From positions 1 to 64,000 of the forward strand of contig JALOON010000007.1 in NCBI GenBank assembly GCA_025454405.1: a stretch of DNA of 64,000 bases, in the 5' to 3' direction. The notes beneath the pieces were generated by a model, which made no database searches, was not told the DNA's origin, and was given only the letters and a program-made list of their open reading frames with translations. Made by a program: the position numbers and the translations under genes. The stretch is from Oscillatoriaceae cyanobacterium Prado104 (lineage in GTDB: Bacteria > Cyanobacteriota > Cyanobacteriia > Cyanobacteriales > Microcoleaceae). This document shows, piece by piece, positions 36,688 to 45,054 of this stretch (positions within the stretch are counted from its first letter, which is position 1; each line of letters opens with the position of its first letter).

Positions 36688-38799
36688 CTACCATTTCCCC
36701 AAAGCCCCCCAAACAATACCCGAAATCACCCCCCAAATTGCCCCCAAACCGGCCCCAACGATCGCCCCCACCACAGGCACCAACTCCAACGGCAGCCCAG
36801 TCCTAAAATTAGGGAAAATTGCCGACAGCCCCGCCCCCAAAACAGCACCGGCAAAACTCCCCAAAAAACATCCCCAAATCGCTCCCAAAAATCCGCCTTT
36901 CACCCCCGAAGGCTGAAATGACACCGGCAGTTTCGGTGCCACCCCGAAAACCCCAAACAAACCCCCAGAAATCGTACCCCCGATCGACCCGACACCCGCA
37001 GCCACGATCGCTACTCCCAGCAGTACACCCACAAAATCTTGAGTCAGTTGCAACCTACCCAAATATTCCCAAATTACATACCCCGCACCTAACATCACAC
37101 CTGCCAAACTACCCAAAAACGACCCCCAAACAGCACCCAAATATCCCCCCCGGCGTCCCCAAACCCGCCCCACAGGCACTGCCAGAGGAGGCTTAAAAGC
37201 ACCCCAAATGCAGCCCCAGACAACGCCCGATCCCGCACCTGCCAAAATCGCATGACCGATCTCCGGATTGTTGTTAATCGCCCCAAACACCGCACCCCCG
37301 ATGGCTGCTAAAAAGAAAGCGCCCCAAATTGCCCCCAACAAAACTCCCACCCACTTTTGCAGCATCTGGTGCGGCGCTAACGTAAAAACGCCCCACATCA
37401 TCCCAAAAAAACTGCCCCAAATCGAACCGACAAAAATCGCCCCCAAAATCGCCCCGCCACCTTCTGTCAAAGTCGAAAACACCCCCGCCAAAGCCGCCAA
37501 ACACAAACTCCCCCAAACCGCCCCCCAAGCAGCATCCTGAAATACTCGCTCGAATTTACCGGGCGGCGGCGCGGGCACCGCTGGAGCTCGAGATGTCGAA
37601 AGCATTGGCAGCATAGGCGGCTGGTACTGTCCCAGCTTGCGCGGCAGTCCCGTTGCAGGCTGTTGGCGGCGGGGTGCGGCCTCCCGTACCTGGGGAGGTG
37701 GCAGCGGCTTTTTGCGCGGGGTTTTCAGGGGCTGCAAGTGCAATCCGCCCCGCACCGCTTGTCTGGAAGGGAAAGGATCGCGGCCTTTGAGCAATTTGGC
37801 TCGATCGCACCAGGGGCAGCGCCCCAGATGGTTGCCGTATTTGTGCTGGTTGTTTTTGCTGCAAGTCAGCAAAGCATCTTCCGCTTCCCGAATCGCACTC
37901 ACCCAAGTTTTCGCATCCGGGCGCGCCCCCGGATTGCGGTATCCTTCTTCAAAACAGCGGACGAACATTTCTCGCAATCTCGGATGCAGCATCTCAAAAG
38001 GTGGCGCTGCGGGCATGGGGCGGTAGGGTACTTGCTTCGTACCCGAGGGAAAATGACCCGATCGAATTCTGGCTTCTAAAGACGGCGGTTCGTCGTTGCC
38101 GAGGTAAACTCCCGCAAACGGGTGGGTGCCTTCCATCAACAGTTGGAACACCAGCACTCCCAAACCGAACAAATCGTGTTCGGGCAGTCTGTCGATGTCG
38201 CGGAAAGTTTGTCCCTGCAACTCCGGCGGCGTAAATTCCGGTTTGCCCACGGGACACCGATAAACGTAACCGGTGTAAGGATCGCGGACTTGAAACGAAT
38301 CTGTATCCACCAGCGTTACTAAGGCCGTATCGGTGACGAGGATGTTCGACTCGTTGACATCGCCGATGACGTAACCGCGCGCGTGCAGGGCGTTGACGGC
38401 GGCAGCTAAATTTCTGGCGGTGCGGTGCAGGTAGAGGTAGTTAAACAGCGGTTTTTGTTCGCGCCTGGTTTTCGGGGTGTAGAAAGTGTGTATTGGCAAA
38501 ACTTTGTTGACGCGCGGCATCACGAAGCCGACGATTCTTTCGCGCCCGCCGACAGTATGCAGCAAATCGATCGGCCAGGCAATCGAAGCGTGTCCCGGTT
38601 CGGCGATCGGCGCGTCTGGCGGCATACTGAACATGACGGTGAGTTTGTCAGCGTCTTCGTCTGTGGGTTTGTGATAAATTTTGGCTACTAGGGACGGATC
38701 TTGGGCGATCGGGTAGATGCGACCTTCACCGCCGCTGGCGATCGCGGTGTTGGTGTCGATGGCAATCAGTTGTCCGCTAAATTGGCGCTGCAACCGCAT
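36688..38799 (-). CDS. YegI-like protein kinase with zinc-ribbon-like motif and glycine-rich membrane tail
   Basis: This is a Ser/Thr-type protein kinase of the class found with vWA and PP2C genes. In the N-lobe, SGGEGRIYP (22-30) is the glycine loop and K40 (LVAKIY) the ATP lysine. The catalytic loop is VIGDVNESNILV (D147, N152), replacing the usual HRD; the magnesium motif is VDTDSF (165-170) instead of DFG. After the kinase (to about 305) comes a cysteine/histidine cluster ending CPWC, possibly a zinc ribbon, then a proline-rich linker. From about 430 a long Gly/Ala/Trp-rich region of repeated hydrophobic segments (GAIWGxF, GAVWGS) forms perhaps seven or eight membrane helices of glycine-zipper type. 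All genes from 43847 down to here share the strand. The target is unknown. Confidence 0.85.
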   Translation of the reverse strand: MRLQRQFSGQLIAIDTNTAIASGGEGRIYPIAQDPSLVAKIYHKPTDEDADKLTVMFSMPPDAPIAEPGHASIAWPIDLLHTVGGRERIVGFVMPRVNKVLPIHTFYTPKTRREQKPLFNYLYLHRTARNLAAAVNALHARGYVIGDVNESNILVTDTALVTLVDTDSFQVRDPYTGYVYRCPVGKPEFTPPELQGQTFRDIDRLPEHDLFGLGVLVFQLLMEGTHPFAGVYLGNDEPPSLEARIRSGHFPSGTKQVPYRPMPAAPPFEMLHPRLREMFVRCFEEGYRNPGARPDAKTWVSAIREAEDALLTCSKNNQHKYGNHLGRCPWCDRAKLLKGRDPFPSRQAVRGGLHLQPLKTPRKKPLPPPQVREAAPRRQQPATGLPRKLGQYQPPMLPMLSTSRAPAVPAPPPGKFERVFQDAAWGAVWGSLCLAALAGVFSTLTEGGGAILGAIFVGSIWGSFFGMMWGVFTLAPHQMLQKWVGVLLGAIWGAFFLAAIGGAVFGAINNNPEIGHAILAGAGSGVVWGCIWGAFKPPLAVPVGRVWGRRGGYLGAVWGSFLGSLAGVMLGAGYVIWEYLGRLQLTQDFVGVLLGVAIVAAGVGSIGGTISGGLFGVFGVAPKLPVSFQPSGVKGGFLGAIWGCFLGSFAGAVLGAGLSAIFPNFRTGLPLELVPVVGAIVGAGLGAIWGVISGIVWGALGKW

Positions 38800-39127
38800 G
38801 GGATTCCGTTGGGGGGCTAAGAAATTTTGGAGTATGCACTTTCAACTTTAACGGGCAAGAGGCGATTAGGCCGGGTTTTGGCAGCAGTTGTCGGTTGCAG
38901 TCGCTCCGGATCGATTGGACAATTCCTCTCTTACTCCCTCCCCTTAGTAAGGGTCGGGTTGGGGTGGGGTAAAAACTTTACTACTCATTCAGAAGCGCCA
39001 TATCTTATCAGAAGCTTGGGTTTTAAACCCAAGCTTCTGATAAACCTGGTTTTTGCAAAAATCTCGATCTCTCGCAGATTCGGTAAAAAACCCGGTTTCT
39101 TCGATCGGTATTCAAGTCATATTTTAG
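38800..39127. repeat. Gap with a perfect 39-bp palindrome (39005-39043)
   Basis: TTATCAGAAGCTTGGGTTT and its exact reverse complement flank a single T at 39024. A CTCCCTCCCCTTAGTAAGGG element (about 38933) and an AAACCCGGTTTC element (39088) lie nearby. The palindrome could be a terminator or attenuator between the RNase III-like gene and the kinase gene; there is no T-run at its end on either strand. Confidence 0.7.
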
Positions 39128-40114
39128 TTAGTTTCCTGTTGCGCCGACAAGTTCGTCAACGGCGGTTTTGATAAAGTTATCAACCAGCCAGTCGCGAGTG
39201 CGCGAGAATTTGCTTGCCAATTCGAGGTACTGACTGCCCAATTTTCCCTGAAAGTTTTTGGGAAAAATCTCTTGAGCTGTTAACTGATTTTTCCATTTAG
39301 TTAGCTGCCTGGCTTTAGCTTCGGGAAAGCGCTCGTACAGATAGTCGATCGCGATTGCTTCTAACAAATCCGCACCCAAAATTGCCAGCCGTTTGCTGTT
39401 GGTCTCCGGCGGGACGGATTGTTGGTGCAGCCGCTCGAAATTTTCGCTAACTGCTGTTTCGATAAAATGCTCGATCGCCCAGTCGCCCGCCCGCCCGAAG
39501 TTGCGATCGCACTCTAAGTAAACTGCACCGAATAAAGCCTCAAATTTTTCAGATAGCAATTTGTTGCGCTCTTTTTTATCTGTGCCTTTGCCATCGCGAT
39601 CGGGCAATTGTAGTTCCTGAAATCCGAGAGTTCTGGCAAATTCTGCCAGTTGTTTTCGCTCGGAAAAACCAGTTTTTAAAATCGAGAGCGAAGCCCGATC
39701 GCAATTCATGTATTCCCAGTACAGGTAGTCGCTAACAACTGCACCAAAAATCGCTCTGCCTAACAGGATGAGCCGTTTGTATTGAATCTCTTGTACTGCC
39801 AAGAAATTTGGTAAATTCCCCCTGGGTGCTGGACCATTTAAAACGATTTCTAGCAGTGCTGTTTGCTGAAAATTGGCAAAGCCGATGGCTCTTTTGACAG
39901 CCTCAATTTCTGCACTTGTATGTTCGCCGCACTCTTCTATCTTTTCGATTTTTCCCCAATTCTGCAGCCAATCTCCGCCAGCATCTTCCACATACAAATC
40001 CACAAAATCGATACCGCACTCCGTCCAGCTATTCTGGATTGTTCTAGCAGCTTCCAGTCTTTCCCGAAATTTCTGAAAATTATCTCGAACGGCGTTTGTA
40101 ACTTTTGCTGTCAT
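39128..40114 (-). CDS. Tandem RNase III-fold protein with degenerate catalytic signature
   Basis: Residue numbers count from the first possible GTG at 40159. The region 93-240 follows an RNase III domain from end to end: helix ALLEIVLNGPAP, signature YKRLILLGRAIFGA (127-140), DYLYWEY, a central helix, and KFEALFGAVYLE (205-216). Residues 256-335 repeat the pattern in shortened form: KRLAILGADLLEAIAIDYLY, YERFP, then LGSQYLEL. In active RNase III the signature is NERLEFLGD; here its acidic residues are replaced (K128, I131, R135; and A259 in copy two), while E204 and E207 remain at the second metal-binding position. No dsRNA-binding domain is present. It may bind structured RNA without cutting it. 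I prefer the ATG at 40114 because the residues before it look like intergenic translation. It lies in the vWA-PP2C-kinase block. Confidence 0.65.
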   Translation of the reverse strand: MTAKVTNAVRDNFQKFRERLEAARTIQNSWTECGIDFVDLYVEDAGGDWLQNWGKIEKIEECGEHTSAEIEAVKRAIGFANFQQTALLEIVLNGPAPRGNLPNFLAVQEIQYKRLILLGRAIFGAVVSDYLYWEYMNCDRASLSILKTGFSERKQLAEFARTLGFQELQLPDRDGKGTDKKERNKLLSEKFEALFGAVYLECDRNFGRAGDWAIEHFIETAVSENFERLHQQSVPPETNSKRLAILGADLLEAIAIDYLYERFPEAKARQLTKWKNQLTAQEIFPKNFQGKLGSQYLELASKFSRTRDWLVDNFIKTAVDELVGATGN

Positions 40115-40159
40115 ATTATTAGTTTTGACTCGATTTAATTTGATATCCAACCAATTCAC

Positions 40160-40609
40160 AACGATCTATTCAAATCTCCCATGTCCCCAGCCGGAATTTA
40201 CCGTTATTTTGCCCGATCGATTTCTGCCGTTACTCTGTTTCTCAATTCCCCATCACTGCTAATCCTTTTTTAAACAGTTGCATGCTTATTTTTAGGCTGC
40301 CGCATCTCTATTTGCGGGGCTGGTTGCTGAAAATTTCTGCGGGGCGCGCATTTTGCCGATTTTAACAGCTCAAATTAAATCTAATTTAAAGGAAAAATCG
40401 GGAGTTTGGATTGATTTACCAAAAATATTAAGCTTCCCTGGAGCGGCGCAAGGCAGAAGGCAGAGGAAAGAAGGAAGAAGGCAGAGGGGGAGAGTGGCAG
40501 AGGGGAAGAGGGGGATTGTAGGGGCACTGCCCCCGTGCCCGCCCTGAGGGGGAGAATTACCAATTCCCAATTACCAATTACCAATTCCCAATTCTCAACT
40601 CTTAACTGT
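40160..40609. repeat. Intergenic space with GGCAGAGG and CCAATTAC repeats
   Basis: AAGGCAGAAGGCAGAGGAAAG-type repeats lie at 40450-40515. A TAGGGGCACTGCCCCCGTGCC element (about 40521) follows, and AATTCCCAATTACC repeats run at 40555-40600. A relative of the last two is built into the kinase gene near 61.7 kb. No gene is visible. Confidence 0.6.
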
Positions 40610-41329
40610 TTACGGGAACTTTAAGTAACGACCTGCAGGCAGATTATCGCTGTTGTACAAAGCAATGTTCACTAATTGATTTATAAAATTTGTATCCCTT
40701 CCATCGTAACTTAAAAACAATCCTCTGTCAATCCCCCAAGTTTGCAAAGTTTGCTGCCACTGTTGGTATTTTTGTTCGGAAAACTCATCATTCATGGTAG
40801 TAACTTGAATGCAGAGCGGCTGCTGTTGTCGGTTGCTGACGATCGAATCTGTTGCCATTGAAAAATCGGCTATGTAACGTTGTATTAAAGAAGTATCTGC
40901 GCGCTGCCTAATTTGAGCGGCGATCGATCGCAGAATGCGTTCGTCACCCGGATTAAATTTGCCAGCCATCAGTTTTTTTTTCCAGATGTAAAACTTGCGA
41001 TCGGTTTCGCTGAGCCATTTAGGAAATAGATAGCCGTACCAGTATCTTTCTGCGGGAGTCATTAGCTCAAAAGCAGCTTGTTGTGATGCTTCCGAAGGCA
41101 GAGATTTAACAGTCAACCAAACCTCAGAATCGCTGACAAGCTGCAGCAAAAAAGCCAGCACAAATTTCTTATTTGTCAGTGCGCCCGGTTTCACATCTTT
41201 TACCCAGCGATCCACTTCGCCCAATCTGATCGCCAAAGTGGGTTCTATTGGAGTTGCTTCGCTAATTAGGTATTTGAGCTTATCCTGAATGTCTTGTGCT
41301 TGCAAAGGACGACCTACTGTACAAACCAA
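40610..41329 (-). CDS. Protein of unknown function in the vWA/PP2C/kinase block, possibly 5'-truncated
   Basis: I recognise no family. The 239 residues look like a real protein: amphipathic helices in the first half (DIQDKLKYLISEATPIEP, LTNKKFVLAFLLQLVSD), a Trp/Tyr-rich centre (PAERYWYGYLFPKW), and an alpha/beta C-terminal part, LCIQVTTMNDEF, KYQQWQQTLQTWGIDRGLFLSYDG, FINQLVNIALYNSDNLP. The C-terminal part could be a ligand-binding or nuclease-like fold, which I cannot support further. The frame opens two codons after a stop (TAA at 41333-41335), and the only early start candidates are TTG codons (41329 and nine codons in). The gene may therefore use TTG or have lost its true N-terminus. Confidence 0.6.
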   Translation of the reverse strand: MVCTVGRPLQAQDIQDKLKYLISEATPIEPTLAIRLGEVDRWVKDVKPGALTNKKFVLAFLLQLVSDSEVWLTVKSLPSEASQQAAFELMTPAERYWYGYLFPKWLSETDRKFYIWKKKLMAGKFNPGDERILRSIAAQIRQRADTSLIQRYIADFSMATDSIVSNRQQQPLCIQVTTMNDEFSEQKYQQWQQTLQTWGIDRGLFLSYDGRDTNFINQLVNIALYNSDNLPAGRYLKFP

Positions 41330-41455
41330 AGCTTAATTGCTGACACCTAGATTTTATGATGAAACGGTGCCAAATTTTGATTTCTGTGCAGACATTTCCA
41401 GTAATTGTTGTGAAATAACTCTTCTAGCTGCCCAAGACTTTATTTTACAAGAAGT

Positions 41456-42130
41456 CTATGAAATAGTTTTTGCCGAGTCGCGCAGGTGTCGGTACAACAG
41501 AACTAAATTAACACTCATCAACGGTCCAACTAAAAATCCGAGTACGCTACTTACAAGCTGAGCTGCTGGCGATTTTCCGGAGGGATCTATTAAGAGAACA
41601 ATCAACGTTATTGGTACGAGCGTCACAAGAGCCATCACAACAATCGATCGAAATACTAACCACCAGCGCCCTTTAGTTAATTTCCAACTGCTGCTAACAC
41701 TATCCAGAGCCGAAATGCCATCGATAGCGGTAGCATAAAGTGAAAAACCCAAGCGATTTGATAAATACACTCCAGGAATTATTAGCGCAATAAAACCCGC
41801 AGATACTAAAAAAATCATCATAATCCAAGCTAACAGAAGTTGCAGAAATTTTCTGTATGCTCGATCGAAAGCTTCACCAATAGTTACTTGACTTCCCGTC
41901 ACGTTTCGGTAAGTGTAGAAAATCAGGGTTCCTGACAATAAAGGAGCTGCCACAAACCAGTAGATGATATTCAAAGGGATACCTGCTGAACCTAGCTGCT
42001 TGCCAAAAATATTGAGCGCGCCAACTACCAAGCTGGGAAAGTTGATAATTAACAGGGGAACGTATAAAGAACCCACAACAGCAAATGCTTCTCGCAATAT
42101 GCTTCTGGCCCTAATCCGCTGAGCTGTCAT
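41456..42130 (-). CDS. Polytopic membrane protein of unknown function
   Basis: The 224 residues have about six hydrophobic segments (near 18-38, 52-76, 97-124, 160-180 and 190-215). Motifs include AFDRAYRKFLQLLLAWIM, FIALIIPGVYLSNRLGFSLYATAIDG, SALDSVSSSWKLTKGRWW and a final LVLLYRHLRD. This pattern, especially the SWxLTKGRWW segment, is typical of the bacterial family annotated as glycerophosphoryl-diester phosphodiesterase membrane domain or DUF975-like integral membrane proteins, for which no biochemical function is known. It lies 152 bp downstream of the PP2C gene on the same strand, so it may be part of the same operon. Confidence 0.75.
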   Translation of the reverse strand: MTAQRIRARSILREAFAVVGSLYVPLLIINFPSLVVGALNIFGKQLGSAGIPLNIIYWFVAAPLLSGTLIFYTYRNVTGSQVTIGEAFDRAYRKFLQLLLAWIMMIFLVSAGFIALIIPGVYLSNRLGFSLYATAIDGISALDSVSSSWKLTKGRWWLVFRSIVVMALVTLVPITLIVLLIDPSGKSPAAQLVSSVLGFLVGPLMSVNLVLLYRHLRDSAKTIS

Positions 42131-42282
42131 AATTTTTCATCCTGTAATTTTGGATGTGAGTTTCAACTAATATAACACTTCACCAAAATCATAATCTAGA
42201 ATTTTTACAGCAGGCGAGAGTCGATCGGCAAGTCTAGAATATTGAGTTTTGTAACAGCTCGGATGCCCTTTTCCCGTCACCC

Positions 42283-43059
42283 TTAACTAGAAAAACTGGC
42301 TAACAATAATGTTAAGTCATCATCGGTACGTTCGGAAACTCGGGGCGATCGCAAAAATGACTCTAATTGCTGTTTGGCATCTTCCCCATCGGTAACAGAA
42401 CTGACAAACTTAAATAGAGGCGAAAAAAACGGTCTGTGCGGCGCTCCTTCAGGTATTTTAAGAGCGAGCATTTGCAGCCCGTCGGAAAACACTGCTAAAT
42501 GGGAAAACTTCTCCCAACGCACCTGAAATTGCGCTGTTTCTAGAGCATCCGGCGAAATCAAAAATACAGTTTCATTGATATATTCACCGCAAGGAGGAAC
42601 AGTCAGAGCGATCGCATTTCCCGCACTATCGCCGCCCACTGCCGCACCGTCACCGATTTGAGCAACAGCAATTAATTCGGGAGTAGCAACAACCGCAATT
42701 AAAGTACAAGCTAAATCTCTCGCTGCTACTTCTCGCGCGGTGGCTTCAGTTTCCACTGCCACCCGCGCGGCTTGGAGTGCGGATGTCAAGAAAACTTGCC
42801 ATTCGCGATCGTTTTGAGGCAGCAATTCTTGTTCCTGGCAGAGCATTTCTACAGCAGTGTCTGCAGCTATTTTAGCGCCTACTTCTGCGAGTGCTGCGGA
42901 ACCAGCGCCATCAGCAACGGCCGCAGCTAAAACATTATTTGGTAGCAAGCGCCAGCAATGGGCATCTTGACAGGGCTGCGATCGCTTTTCGTGGCTTGTA
43001 CCAGTCACTGAGGCTGCTACAACTTGCCAATTAGTTATTAGTTGCGAGTCATTAGTCAT
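42283..43059 (-). CDS. PP2C-type serine/threonine phosphatase
   Basis: This is a metal-dependent phosphatase of 258 aa. Motifs are SHEKRSQPCQDAH (D32), AVADGAGSA (D50-G51) for metal binding, TLIAVVATPELIAVAQIGDGA, and the C-terminal DDDLTLLLAS. It belongs to the short PP2C class encoded next to vWA proteins and YegI-like kinases, where it is expected to reverse the kinase's phosphorylations. The vWA gene lies 125 bp upstream, the kinase four genes downstream. The start ATG and the first codons fall in a TGACTAATGACTAA repeat, which leaves no ordinary ribosome binding site and suggests that the repeat has invaded the 5' end. Confidence 0.88.
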   Translation of the reverse strand: MTNDSQLITNWQVVAASVTGTSHEKRSQPCQDAHCWRLLPNNVLAAAVADGAGSAALAEVGAKIAADTAVEMLCQEQELLPQNDREWQVFLTSALQAARVAVETEATAREVAARDLACTLIAVVATPELIAVAQIGDGAAVGGDSAGNAIALTVPPCGEYINETVFLISPDALETAQFQVRWEKFSHLAVFSDGLQMLALKIPEGAPHRPFFSPLFKFVSSVTDGEDAKQQLESFLRSPRVSERTDDDLTLLLASFSS

Positions 43060-43184
43060 TAGTCATTGGTTGAGAGTTATTAGTCATCAGTCATTAGTTG
43101 GGGGTTATTTACTGGTTGCCAGGAACAGCCTGACAACCAGTTTAACAGCCACCGGAAGTAGTTCAATCCTCCAATCTAAAACCG

Positions 43185-43847
43185 CTAAACTGTTCCCCAT
43201 CCGGGCGGGGGAAGCGCGACTTGTTCGTCAACTTTTGAGTGAGAAACTCTCTGCATGCTAGCTGACAGCCAAATGAACATTTCCCTAAAATCTAATCCTC
43301 TCAATTTTACAGGAGTACGATCGACAATTTGCGCGAGGCGGGAAATATTAGCACCTTCGACTCCGACGGCAAAAAAGGCAACGCGCTTGTTAGTTTCTTC
43401 CTCTTTAATGCGCTGCGCCGCGATTTCTACAACATCATCAGATTCTCCTTGAGGTTCGCCGTCAGTAATCATAAATACCCAGGGGCGGTAGTAGGTAATT
43501 CCATTGTTGCGGTATTCAGATTTGCGAGCAGCGATGGTATCCAAGGCTAGCTGAATGCCGGCACCCATGTGAGTTTGTCCTTGGGCGGTAAGTATCGGCG
43601 TTTCAAACCGATCGGCCGTTACGAAGTCCTGCACGACTTTGATATGATTGTCAAAAGAAATAATCGCGACTTCGACTCGTTTTTTAGCAAGTTCGTCTCT
43701 AATCAGGTCATCTCTAAAGACTTGCAGCCCCTCATTCAAGGCTTCTATGGGCTCGCCTTGCATCGAACCGGAGGTATCCAGCAACAAAACGCAAGGACAG
43801 CGCGGCTCTGGGTTTTCGGCAAATTCTACAGCTTCGTCAAGTCTCAT
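43185..43847 (-). CDS. TerY-like von Willebrand factor A domain protein
   Basis: A single vWA domain fills 220 aa. The MIDAS metal site is complete: DTSGS (24-28), a Thr in GQTHMG (about 92-97) and the Asp in MITDGEP (about 130). Other family features are EALNEGLQVFRDDL and VAFFAVGVEGANISRLAQIV. No signal peptide is present, so it is cytoplasmic. TerY-type vWA proteins are found with PP2C phosphatases and protein kinases, in systems often related to tellurite or stress responses; here the phosphatase follows directly. This is the first gene of the minus-strand block 43847-36688 and probably carries its promoter upstream. Confidence 0.9.
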   Translation of the reverse strand: MRLDEAVEFAENPEPRCPCVLLLDTSGSMQGEPIEALNEGLQVFRDDLIRDELAKKRVEVAIISFDNHIKVVQDFVTADRFETPILTAQGQTHMGAGIQLALDTIAARKSEYRNNGITYYRPWVFMITDGEPQGESDDVVEIAAQRIKEEETNKRVAFFAVGVEGANISRLAQIVDRTPVKLRGLDFREMFIWLSASMQRVSHSKVDEQVALPPPGWGTV

Positions 43848-44407
43848 GGTTGGGGTGTGACCTTCAAGTGTTTTCTTGGTATGTTAACAGAAATGTCGAA
43901 ACAAGTCCCCACCGATAAATTCTCAAAAAATACCCTGATTTATGGTAAGTATTATGCTTCTGTTCTAGTTGATAATGCAGCGGTAAATATTAGAAATGTT
44001 CGCCTGGGGTAGTTCGCACAGACAATTTAATGACAATTTTAAGGACTATTGAAACAGACAATTTAAGTTAAACCATGCCTCAATTGTACAATATGATTTT
44101 AAGATATCAAAACTACCTTTTTTAGTCAAGCTCTCAAACGCACAAATTTCGTCAAATAATTGAGAATTTTTATCAAAAATTTTTGACCGACAGTTCATTT
44201 AAGCCCAAATTAATAATTTTTCTAAACAAAAGTAAAGAATTCTAACGCGAGTGCTGTTTATTTTTATGTGATTCAAGGGGTTTGGGGAAGTAGGATTTTA
44301 GAGTTCAAGAGAGCGATCGCATCGTGTCGCGAACTTTTCCGAACTAACCCTAACCGCCGAACAAATTATTAATGCCTAAATTTAATCGATCTTAAACTTT
44401 TTATATC
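43848..44407. other. AT-rich upstream region of the vWA gene
   Basis: About 560 bp of AT-rich sequence presumably holds the promoter of the vWA/PP2C block. I saw no credible gene and no strong hairpin. Confidence 0.4.
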
Positions 44408-44850
44408 GCAATCGATCGAGCGAGCAAAACAGCTTGCAGTAAGGACTTCAGTCCTCTAAATCTGCGGAATAATTATATCAAATCCAGTAGCATCAGCCCG
44501 ATCGAATATCTCTCCCCTTTCTCTGTTCCCTCTGCGTACTCTGCGGTTGAAAAATTCCGCTGCCTGCAGTAATATGAAGTCCGCCACCAAATTTGATATC
44601 ATGTCCGGTCGAACGCCATCACAAAAGCAATCGATCGAGCGAGCCAAACAGTTTGTAGTCAGGACTTCAGTCCTCTAAATCTGCGGAATAATTATATCGA
44701 ATCAAGTAGCATCAGCCCGATCGAATATCTCTCCCCTTTCTCTATTTCCTCTGCGTACTCTGCGGTTGAAAAATTCCGCTGCAACCGGAAGTAATATGAA
44801 GTCCGCCATCAGGCTTGAGATCGTGTCCGGTCGATTACCATAACAAAAAC
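44408..44850. repeat. Tandem direct repeat, two copies of a 219-bp unit
   Basis: The units start at 44408 and 44627 (GCAATCGATCGAGCGAGC in each) and continue to the TGTCCGGTCGA ends. Inside each are a GGACTTCAGTCCTCTAAATC palindrome, TCTGCGGAATAATTATATC, AGCATCAGCCCGATCG, CTCTGCGTACTCTGCGG and AATATGAAGTCCGCCA. Differences are scattered substitutions and a short insertion. No protein or terminal inverted repeats of a mobile element are evident. Confidence 0.85.
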
Positions 44851-44974
44851 ATTTCGTAGGGGTCCAGCGAAGCGGAGGGGTGCCCCCGTGCCTGCCCAAG
44901 ACTTAAGCTCGGATTTTTCAAGGACTAAAGTCCTTACTACAAACCTGACTTATCGCGGTCAATCCATACAAATA

Positions 44975-45020
44975 AACACTAATAAACGCAGATGGTATTT
45001 CATCTGCGTTTATTAGTGTT
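44975..45020 (-). terminator. ppsA: Perfect 20-bp stem downstream of ppsA
   Basis: The arms 44975-44994 and 45001-45020 are exact reverse complements with a 6-nt loop (GTATTT). The stem lies 35 bp after the ppsA stop codon on the minus strand. No long T-run follows it, so it may be a terminator or an mRNA-stabilising stem; related ACGCAGATG repeats are common dispersed elements. Confidence 0.6.
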
Positions 45021-45054
45021 AATCAGCTAAAATCTGCGGTTGCCAAACCCCAAT

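Noticed and set aside
36601..36921. Proline-rich plus-strand frames opposite the kinase tail
   Set aside because: They are the antisense reading of Gly/Trp-rich kinase codons and of the GCCCATT repeats.
44456..44899. Two similar minus-strand frames of 63 and 65 aa
   Set aside because: They are alike only because they lie in the two copies of the 219-bp repeat; no ribosome binding site is visible.
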